Source: Alphaproteobacteria bacterium (GTDB taxonomy: Bacteria > Pseudomonadota > Alphaproteobacteria > RF32 > CAG-239). Taken from it: a stretch of DNA of 11,688 nt. Numbering within the stretch: the first letter of the stretch is position 1; every line of letters begins with the position of its first letter. This document shows, in pieces, positions 6,084-11,688 of this stretch. A program made the position numbers and the translations under genes. The stretch lies in NCBI GenBank assembly GCA_024408895.1, contig JAKSUO010000029.1:1-11688 (forward strand), read 5' to 3'. The notes below the pieces were generated by a model, which did no database searches, was not told where the DNA came from, and was given only the letters and a program-made list of their open reading frames with translations.

Positions 6084-6830
6084 ATGAAAGCAGAAATTTC
6101 AAAGTATAAAAAAGAATATCACGTAAAAAGCTATGAAACTGATTGTCATGGCTTTTTGCGTGTTGTTACACTAATGAATTGGTTGCAAGACATAGCTTTT
6201 GAAAACGCTGAGTTTCTTGGATTCGGATTAGAGGCTTGTCGGGCGCAGAATCTGGCTTGGGTTGGTTCCGACTATGCCGTCAGAATTCGCCGAATGCCAC
6301 GTTTAGATGAACATATAACTATTGAAACGTGGCCGGCAACAGAAAAATTGTGGGGCGCGATTCGCGATTTTACGCTTAAGGATAAAAACGGAGAAATTAT
6401 TGCTTTAGCAAGCAGCCAGTGGGTACTGATTGACTACGAACGGCGCCGTCCGGTAGCTTTGAAAAAACATTTTCCGAATTATTCGTTCATTCCCGAAAGA
6501 GTTATAGCCGAAGATTTCCCAAAGATTAATCCCCCGCAAAGCCATAATGTGTATGACTTTGAGGTTCGTTTTGACGATGTTGATGTCAACAACCACGTAA
6601 ATAATGCCGTATATCCTTTATGGGCAAGCGAAAGTCTTGATAACAATTACCGAAAAGAACACTTTATAAGCGAAATGAACATTAGTTTTAAAAAAGAAGC
6701 CTTATACGGTGAAACAGTTTCCATTCATACAACGCACGAACAGGACGAAAGTTTGCATTTAATCACCGATAAAAACACGGGAACAACGTTGGCTGCTTGC
6801 CGTTTCAAGTGGACGAAAATTACATTATAA
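6084..6830 (+). CDS. Acyl-ACP thioesterase (FatA/FatB-like double hotdog)
   Basis: This 248-residue protein is predicted to hydrolyse acyl-acyl-carrier-protein and release free fatty acid in the cytoplasm. The N-terminal hotdog begins with KSYETDCHGFLRVVTLMNWLQ (about 15-35) and contains the long helix DIAFENAEFLGFGLE. The C-terminal hotdog carries VDVNNHVNNAVYPLW (about 166-180). D167, N169 and H171 match the D/N/H triad of plant FatB, and E205 (in ISFKKEALYGE) falls at the spacing of FatB's catalytic glutamate. The family is PF01643. There is no signal peptide. The ATG comes two bases after the transglycosylase stop and has no clear Shine-Dalgarno, so translation is probably coupled. Its 3' end overlaps the convergent ybjN-like gene by 11 bases. 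Chain-length preference cannot be read from the sequence. Confidence 0.88.
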   Translation: MKAEISKYKKEYHVKSYETDCHGFLRVVTLMNWLQDIAFENAEFLGFGLEACRAQNLAWVGSDYAVRIRRMPRLDEHITIETWPATEKLWGAIRDFTLKDKNGEIIALASSQWVLIDYERRRPVALKKHFPNYSFIPERVIAEDFPKINPPQSHNVYDFEVRFDDVDVNNHVNNAVYPLWASESLDNNYRKEHFISEMNISFKKEALYGETVSIHTTHEQDESLHLITDKNTGTTLAACRFKWTKITL

Positions 6831-7296
6831 CCGCAGGCATTAAGGCTTTTCGCGGCGAGATATTCTGCTTGAATACCGCATGAAAAATCGGATACGCACG
6901 TTCACACTCCGTAACGGCAATATTCAAAACCTGCGATAATTTATCAGTTAAGTTCAAGTCCTTTTCATCAATAAAAATAGAGTGTTTAAAAATCGGCATT
7001 TTAGCATCTTCCCAATACGAAAAATAACCGACCCATATATCTTCATTCAGAAGTGCCAACAGTTCATAAATATTCGGTTCGTTCACATTTTCCGATTCCA
7101 AATTAAGCAAGCAAGATATGTGCAGACAATTCATTTGTTCTTCCCACGCCAAGAACAACAACATATTATCCCATTTGCCCTGAATTTCGGCAACAACTTC
7201 ATTAGGATTTCGGCGTTCAAACGCTTGCCGACGTTGCGCAAATAAAAATACAATATCATCAATCGGATTATATTTATAAAGTTTTTGGGCAAGCAT
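6820..7296 (-). CDS. YbjN domain-containing protein
   Basis: This 158-residue cytoplasmic protein matches the alphaproteobacterial YbjN family (PF10722). Recognisable parts are NPIDDIVFLFAQRRQAFERR at the start, EVVAEIQGKWDNMLLFLAWEEQMNCLHISCLL (about 33-64), the helix and turn ELLALLNEDIWVGYFSYW (about 78-95), KHSIFID (about 104-110), and a final helix with CERAYPIFHAVF. YbjN proteins have a fold related to type III secretion chaperones and have been tied to stress tolerance, but no biochemical activity is settled. The ATG at 7294-7296 has AAGGA (7308-7304) seven bases upstream. The stop is TAA. No confident promoter was found; it would lie in 7297-7420. Confidence 0.87.
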   Translation of the reverse strand: MLAQKLYKYNPIDDIVFLFAQRRQAFERRNPNEVVAEIQGKWDNMLLFLAWEEQMNCLHISCLLNLESENVNEPNIYELLALLNEDIWVGYFSYWEDAKMPIFKHSIFIDEKDLNLTDKLSQVLNIAVTECERAYPIFHAVFKQNISPRKALMPAVIM

Positions 7297-7450
7297 TCCG
7301 GTTTCCTTGAAAACGACTACACAACAAGCATTGCATATTTACCTGTTCAAATTCAAATTTTGTAACAAAGTTTTCCACTTTTTTGCGAACAATTTCTTTT
7401 CTTTTTTTTGCAATATTACGGAAAAACAACAAGATAAAAAAATAGGTGTT

Positions 7451-7456
7451 TATAAT
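7451..7456 (+). promoter_or_regulatory. Candidate -10 element for lgt
   Basis: A perfect TATAAT at 7451-7456, with TG at 7447-7448, would give a leader of roughly 60 bases before lgt. No good -35 lies 16-18 bases upstream, so this is tentative. It sits in the 230-base gap 7297-7526, which is very AT-rich, holds the divergent start regions of the ybjN-like gene and lgt, and shows no convincing gene. Confidence 0.3.
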
Positions 7457-7526
7457 ATTTTTTTTGCTGTGGATTATCTGTTTTTTATTAATATACTTTT
7501 AAGCAATTAAATGTAAGGGGATAAAA

Positions 7527-8318
7527 ATGGTTGGATTTGCGTATCCTGAAATTTCGCCGATAATTTTTTCCATTGGACCAATAGCCATCAGGTGGTATTC
7601 CATGGCATATTTGGCCGGCATATTGCTCGGATGGTGGCTTATATCACATCGGGTTAAGAAATACAACATCAGTTTAAGCAAGTCAAATTTGGAAGATTTG
7701 ATTTTTTACGTTACGCTCGGCATTATTTTGGGCGGACGTTTAGGTTATGTGTTATTTTACGGTCGCGGTCAATACGAAAATCCTCTGGAAATTTTTGCCA
7801 TTTGGCATGGTGGAATGTCGTTTCACGGTGGAATAATCGGTGTAATACTCGCATTGTTATGGGCTTGTTATAAGCTGAAGCTTCCGTTTTTAAAAATTAC
7901 GGATTTAGTATCTTCTGTAACGCCCATCGGCATTTTTTTCGGCCGTTTGGCCAACTTTGTGAATGACGAACTATGGGGACGAGTTACTGACGTTCCGTGG
8001 GCGGTGCGCTTTCCGAACGGCGGTTATTTACCGCGCCACCAGTCACAATTATACGAAGCCTTTTTAGAAGGAATCGTTTTATTTTGTGTGCTGAGTTTTT
8101 TGTGGCGTTTTAAATTCTGTCGTGAGAATCAAGGTGTAATTTCCGGTGTATTTTTGCTCGGTTATGCCGGTATGCGTGTGATAAGCGAACATTTTCGCGA
8201 ACCCGATGTACAAATCGGCTTTTTATGGTTTGGTACCACAATGGGGCAACTTTTATCCGTCCCGATTATAATATTGGGAGCGTATCTGCTGCTGCGTCCA
8301 TATTTTAATAAGCACTAA
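7527..8318 (+). CDS. lgt: Prolipoprotein diacylglyceryl transferase
   Basis: Lgt moves a diacylglyceryl group from phosphatidylglycerol to the lipobox cysteine of prolipoproteins, the first step of lipoprotein maturation in the inner membrane. The 263 residues are typical of the family and hydrophobic, with about seven membrane segments. Visible landmarks are Y24 in RWYSMAYLAG, GGRLGYVLFY (about 69-78), H100 in HGGMSFHGG (94-102), the signature GRLANFVNDELWG (139-151) with R140 and N143 matching E. coli R143 and N146, and SEHFREPD (about 220-227) with R224 as the likely match of R239. The ATG has AAGGGG at 7515-7520, six bases upstream. The stop overlaps the end of the convergent GGDEF-like gene by four bases. 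The gene stands alone on its strand. Confidence 0.97.
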   Translation: MVGFAYPEISPIIFSIGPIAIRWYSMAYLAGILLGWWLISHRVKKYNISLSKSNLEDLIFYVTLGIILGGRLGYVLFYGRGQYENPLEIFAIWHGGMSFHGGIIGVILALLWACYKLKLPFLKITDLVSSVTPIGIFFGRLANFVNDELWGRVTDVPWAVRFPNGGYLPRHQSQLYEAFLEGIVLFCVLSFLWRFKFCRENQGVISGVFLLGYAGMRVISEHFREPDVQIGFLWFGTTMGQLLSVPIIILGAYLLLRPYFNKH

Positions 8319-9487
8319 GCAATTGTTGTAATATTGCAATTAAAGCGATGATTTTTATGCAAAGCATTGTGTGCGCGTTCTATGACTTCTGAGGCATTTA
8401 AATCTTTGCGAATTTTTTCGGAAACGCATGCCGATATTGTTACTTTCATTTTTTTCCCGAATGCCAATATAAATTCCGATGAAGCCACGGCACGACGTAT
8501 ATTTTCGGCATATTCATGGGTATGCTTGGCGTCTTCATTTTTGAACACCATAATCAACTCTTCTTTATTATAGCGATAGAAAATCGGCTCATACGGCAAC
8601 TCTCTAATTTTATATATAATCATTTGTTCCAACGCTTCCACTTTCCGTTCGCCCAAAACATCAACCAGCTTATCCCGATTATCAACACTGAATATTACAA
8701 TCGTGTATTTAAACGGAAACTTGGAATTTGCATGTGCCAGATATGCAATCTGACTATGCACAAATTCCAACCTGTCATAATGATAGCGATGATATAAATC
8801 GGCACAAATAGCCGTCAGCAAAATAACTGCCGCTCCAAAAGAAAAAGCGACGGAACCGCCGGCGGTTGTAGCATATGTCAAACTCATAAGCACACACACA
8901 TAAGCATAAAAAAGCCCTGTACCGATAATTGAACTTTCCATACATATATTAATGAGTACCCAAACCAAGACAATTGCCCAAACAACATACGCCGCCAACG
9001 GCACATTTTCCAAAGTAATATTCATATACGGCAGCTCGGCAAACAACGGGCTGAGATATTGAAACACAACAGCTTCCGCCAACAAGCCGCACAACAAATA
9101 CATATTTTTTATTTGTATCAACTTCCCTTGTGGCATCAAATGCAGAGCAACCAGCGTTAAGGGCAAAATAAAACATAGGCATTGAAATTCGGGACGAGAT
9201 GTGAATACTCCGCCGTATAAAATTTTCAAACTATTGACAATCAAATAGCTTGCCGCCACAACCAACAGAGTAAAGAACGGCTTAGAACGATTAGAAAGAT
9301 ACTGCAATACCCCGCACAAGCCGACCACGCCCCAAAAAAGAAAATGCAGCAAAATAGTTGTATCATCGGCAATCGGACTTTGTGCGAAAAAAAACGTCAA
9401 AATCACCAACAAAAACATTGCCGGCACAAATGATCCGCGAATCGTTGAAAATATATATTTAAAATTGCACAAACTCTTTACCGTCAC
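8315..9487 (-). CDS. Multi-pass membrane protein with degenerate GGDEF domain
   Basis: The protein has 390 residues. About eight hydrophobic segments fill residues 20-229, with little periplasmic domain. A cytoplasmic domain at about 235-390 has the outline of a GGDEF (diguanylate cyclase) domain: YTIVIFSVDNRDKL (261-274) for the first strand, FYRYNKEELIMVF (303-315) for the signature hairpin, a SACVSEKIRKDLNASEVIERAHNALHKN-type ending (about 352-379). The signature GGDEF reads NKEEL, and the GHxxGD region reads GERKVE, so substrate and metal binding are probably lost. It may be a sensor or scaffold rather than a cyclase. The GTG start (9485-9487) is supported by AAGGAG at 9499-9494, six bases upstream. 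The stop is TAG. It lies 40 bases after queA on the same strand, so it is probably cotranscribed; a link to queuosine is not implied by the family. Confidence 0.82.
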   Translation of the reverse strand: MTVKSLCNFKYIFSTIRGSFVPAMFLLVILTFFFAQSPIADDTTILLHFLFWGVVGLCGVLQYLSNRSKPFFTLLVVAASYLIVNSLKILYGGVFTSRPEFQCLCFILPLTLVALHLMPQGKLIQIKNMYLLCGLLAEAVVFQYLSPLFAELPYMNITLENVPLAAYVVWAIVLVWVLINICMESSIIGTGLFYAYVCVLMSLTYATTAGGSVAFSFGAAVILLTAICADLYHRYHYDRLEFVHSQIAYLAHANSKFPFKYTIVIFSVDNRDKLVDVLGERKVEALEQMIIYKIRELPYEPIFYRYNKEELIMVFKNEDAKHTHEYAENIRRAVASSEFILAFGKKMKVTISACVSEKIRKDLNASEVIERAHNALHKNHRFNCNITTIA

Positions 9488-9527
9488 GGTAATCTCCTTT
9501 TTCCGGCAAATTATAGAGCAAAAGAGT

Positions 9528-10610
9528 TTAAATTTTATTTATGCATTTTAAAATAGAGCTATCGCCGTACGAATAAAAACGATATTTCTGTTCAACGGCA
9601 TGTTTATAAGCCTGTTTCATACGTTCGGTACCGCCAATAGCGCATATCAGCATAAACAAGGTAGATTTCGGCAAATGGAAATTCGTAACAATCATATCAA
9701 TAATACGGAATTTATACCCCGGCGTAATAAAGATATCGGTTTCACCGCAAAACGGATGCAAAACACCGGATTCGTCGGCAGCACTTTCCAACAGACGAAC
9801 CGAGGTTGTGCCAACGGCGATGATTCGGCGTCCTTCTCTTTTGGCTTTATTTATAATTTCACATGCTTGCGGTGATATCACTCCATATTCGGCATGCATT
9901 TTATGATTTTCGGTATCGTCGCTTTTTACCGGTAAAAATGTACCTGCTCCCACATGCAAAGTCAAAAAAACGCGCGTAACTCCCATATTATCAATTTCTT
10001 TTAAGAGTCTGTCGGTAAAATGCAAGCCGGCGGTCGGCGCAGCCACTGCTCCCTCATGCTTGGCATATACGGTTTGGTAATCTTCTTTATCATTATAAGG
10101 ATTCCACAACCCCGGCAAAGGTTTATCGCGCTTAATATACGGCGGTAAAGGCATTGCGCCGTAGTTTTCCAACTGATGCCCCACCACATCGGGCGCACAA
10201 TCAAATTTGATTAAAACTCCGTCTTCCGAGTCCTTTTGCACCACTTCAGCGGCAAAATCCGATTCGTCGGCCGCAATATCTGCATTATAAAATCTGATCA
10301 CATCACCCGGGTGCAATCGTTTAGAATTTTTAATAAAAGACCACCAACAAATACCGTCATCCGGATGGTAGAGTGTTACTTCCACCAAAGCCTCTCCGCG
10401 TTTTCCGTAAAGACGTGCCGGAATAACTTTTGTATCATTAAACACCATCACGTCATCAGGACGCAATATCTTTGGCAAGTCATAAAAATGGCGATCAACT
10501 ATTTGATTTTCTTCCGATAAATCCAATAAACGCGACGAGTCGCGCGGATTCGCAGGTTTTTTGGCAATTAAATCTTTATCTAATTCAAAATCAAATATAT
10601 CAACTCTCAT
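9528..10610 (-). CDS. queA: S-adenosylmethionine:tRNA ribosyltransferase-isomerase
   Basis: QueA transfers and rearranges the ribosyl part of S-adenosylmethionine onto preQ1 at position 34 of tRNAs with GUN anticodons, making epoxyqueuosine. The 360 residues fit the family. Conserved segments are FDFELDKDLIAKKPANPRDSSRLL near the start, DDVMVFNDTKVIPARLYGKR, GAVAAPTAGLHFT (the most recognisable block, centre), TLHVGAGTFLPVK, RIIAVGTTSVRLLESA, and TNFHLPKSTLFMLICAIGG near the end. The ATG at 10608-10610 has AGGA at 10620-10617, six bases upstream. A promoter lies at 10633-10661. It is the first gene of a likely two-gene unit with the GGDEF-like membrane protein. The usual partner tgt is not in the window. 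Confidence 0.97.
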   Translation of the reverse strand: MRVDIFDFELDKDLIAKKPANPRDSSRLLDLSEENQIVDRHFYDLPKILRPDDVMVFNDTKVIPARLYGKRGEALVEVTLYHPDDGICWWSFIKNSKRLHPGDVIRFYNADIAADESDFAAEVVQKDSEDGVLIKFDCAPDVVGHQLENYGAMPLPPYIKRDKPLPGLWNPYNDKEDYQTVYAKHEGAVAAPTAGLHFTDRLLKEIDNMGVTRVFLTLHVGAGTFLPVKSDDTENHKMHAEYGVISPQACEIINKAKREGRRIIAVGTTSVRLLESAADESGVLHPFCGETDIFITPGYKFRIIDMIVTNFHLPKSTLFMLICAIGGTERMKQAYKHAVEQKYRFYSYGDSSILKCINKI

Positions 10611-10632
10611 TTTCAGTCCTTTCGTTCAGATT

Positions 10633-10661
10633 TTTATAATACAGTCGTATTATTAAAGCAA
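10633..10661 (-). promoter_or_regulatory. Sigma-70-type promoter for queA
   Basis: On the minus strand, TTGCTT (10661-10656) is followed by a 17-base spacer and TATAAA (10638-10633). Initiation would fall near 10626, about 16 bases before the queA ATG. An inverted repeat occupies the spacer and is listed separately. Confidence 0.55.
10636..10653. repeat. Inverted repeat inside the queA promoter (possible operator)
   Basis: Arms ATAATAC (10636-10642) and GTATTAT (10647-10653) are perfect complements around the four-base centre AGTC. The repeat covers most of the spacer and overlaps the -10 element of the proposed queA promoter. A protein bound here would block RNA polymerase. Chance is possible in AT-rich DNA. 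Confidence 0.4.
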
Positions 10662-10784
10662 GATTTTAATTTTTTCCCAAAACGACTAATTGACAAATAT
10701 TACTTTTTCCCTCTAGATTGCGATATTTTCAGACTTTTTATCATAATTTAATGAAATTTTTTTTATTTTTTTGACAAAAAGGTA

Positions 10785-10813
10785 TTGCAAAATGCTAAAA
10801 ATTATTGTATAGT
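10785..10813 (+). promoter_or_regulatory. Sigma-70-type promoter for the acidic-protein gene
   Basis: TTGCAA (10785-10790), a 17-base spacer and TATAGT (10808-10813) form a good -35/-10 pair. Initiation would fall near 10820, giving a leader of about 37 bases to the ATG at 10857. The rest of the gap 10611-10856 is AT-rich, holds the divergent queA promoter and shows no gene. Confidence 0.6.
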
Positions 10814-10856
10814 CAGTCATCATTTGAGAGAATATGCATTAAAAGGAGTTTACAAA

Positions 10857-11688
10857 ATGGTACAAGAAAACACAAACAACGAGGTTATGGAAGGAATTAA
10901 GAACGCAGAAAAAGTTATTCAATCGTACGCCTACGATCAAGAACTTGATGCAGCCATCACATATTTACAAGAAAATGATCCTGACAACGCAGTATTGGCA
11001 ACAGTCAAAGATTTTGATCGTCCAATGCTTAAAGCATTGAATGCGTTATATCGCGTTGATGAAGCTAGTGCAAAAGGCGATACCGAAGAGTTGAAAAAAA
11101 TTGCCGAATTTTTAGGAAGCTACGAAGAATACGATAACACACAGGAATTAAAAGAAGAATCCGAAAGAATTCTGAGAGAAATCGGTGGTAATGACGAACA
11201 AATTCAAGCCGTTACGGAAATAATCAGCGAAACCGACAACATAGAACATCAAGTGGAAAAATATGAAGAAGTTCAGAGCAGAGTTTTAAGCATGCCTGAT
11301 GAAGACATTCTTCAAAATGGACAAGAAATTGAAGATATTATCAACGATGACGATTTTAGACAAAGCCTTCGTCAGCAAGTTGAAAAAGCCAAAGAAACCG
11401 TAAGCATTGAAGATGAAGACTCCGTTGTTCAAAATGAAGATGATCTGTGGGAAAGTAAGATAGAATCAACATTAAATGAAATTATTACCGCACGTATGGA
11501 TGACGCCGAATTTGCGGCAAAAGATCATCAAACGAAGAAAGATATATTAAGAGAAGATGCCAATTCAATTTTCCATTCGAATTTAATGAGAATGGCCGGT
11601 GCTTCTGCTGTTGATGAAAATTCCGACGCAGAAACTAATGATGCCAATGCAGGCAACGCTATGATAAACTTAATTAATGGCAAAACAG
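10857..11688 (+). CDS. Unrecognised, highly acidic, helical cytoplasmic protein (3' end beyond the window)
   Basis: The frame is open for 277 codons and runs off the right edge. The ATG has AAGGAG at 10843-10848, eight bases upstream, and a good promoter before it, so it is well supported as a real, probably well expressed gene. The visible part has about 68 Asp/Glu against about 27 Lys/Arg, no cysteine, no signal peptide and no membrane segment. Most of it reads as amphipathic helix broken by short acidic or Asn/Asp-rich turns (for example DEDSVVQNEDD and DENSDAETNDANAGN). The first 80 residues (KNAEKVIQSYAYDQELDAAITYLQ, then DFDRPMLKALNALYRVDEASAKGD) hint at packed helices, possibly a helical-repeat or adaptor-like domain, without a family I can name. 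I assign no function. Confidence 0.85.
   Translation, partial: MVQENTNNEVMEGIKNAEKVIQSYAYDQELDAAITYLQENDPDNAVLATVKDFDRPMLKALNALYRVDEASAKGDTEELKKIAEFLGSYEEYDNTQELKEESERILREIGGNDEQIQAVTEIISETDNIEHQVEKYEEVQSRVLSMPDEDILQNGQEIEDIINDDDFRQSLRQQVEKAKETVSIEDEDSVVQNEDDLWESKIESTLNEIITARMDDAEFAAKDHQTKKDILREDANSIFHSNLMRMAGASAVDENSDAETNDANAGNAMINLINGKT

Noticed and set aside
7307..7510. A 67-codon plus-strand frame between the ybjN-like gene and lgt.
   Set aside because: It is Phe/Asn/Lys-rich as expected of translated AT-rich noncoding DNA, starts at TTG without a ribosome site, and resembles no family.
10771..10776. A perfect TTGACA as the -35 for the acidic-protein gene.
   Set aside because: No acceptable -10 lies 16-18 bases downstream; the TTGCAA/TATAGT pair with a 17-base spacer fits better.

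Overview
The window looks like chromosome from an AT-rich alphaproteobacterium. The strongest evidence is a circularly permuted two-piece tmRNA gene (ssrA) on the minus strand. Its tag reads ANDNFAPVAVAA, and it is followed directly by an alphaproteobacterial-type sspB. Supporting evidence is a PF13467-like ribbon-helix-helix gene behind sspB, an alphaproteobacterial-style YbjN protein, and TTAA-N7-TTAA (CtrA-type) boxes. I infer an uncultured, possibly host- or gut-associated lineage; the species cannot be named from this sequence. TAA is the commonest stop, but TGA also ends three genes here, so the standard code most likely applies.

Layout. (1) 127-4172, plus strand: metG broken by one in-frame TGA at 1348-1350, then an overlapping gene for a membrane-anchored, degenerate nuclease-fold (SNase-like) protein, then a TrkH-type potassium transporter. 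(2) 4155-5187, minus strand: the ssrA promoter, ssrA, sspB and a small RHH gene, a compact module for making and recognising the ssrA degradation tag. (3) 5188-5472: a regulatory region with five TTAA tetramers spaced 11, 10, 11 and 10 bp. (4) 5473-6830, plus strand: a secreted lytic transglycosylase and an acyl-ACP thioesterase, probably translationally coupled. (5) 6820-7296, minus strand: a YbjN-domain protein. (6) 7527-8318, plus strand: lgt (lipoprotein diacylglyceryl transferase). (7) 8315-10610, minus strand: queA followed by a multi-pass membrane protein with a degenerate GGDEF domain. (8) 10857 to the right edge, plus strand: the start of a very acidic protein I do not recognise, with a clear promoter and ribosome binding site.

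Most genes are housekeeping. The points most worth a second look are the nonsense codon in metG, the helically phased TTAA array, the two degenerate enzyme domains (SNase-like and GGDEF-like), the ssrA-sspB-RHH linkage, an inverted repeat inside the queA promoter, and the unrecognised acidic protein. I saw no transposon, CRISPR array, phage gene or canonical tRNA. All three convergent gene pairs overlap at their 3' ends.
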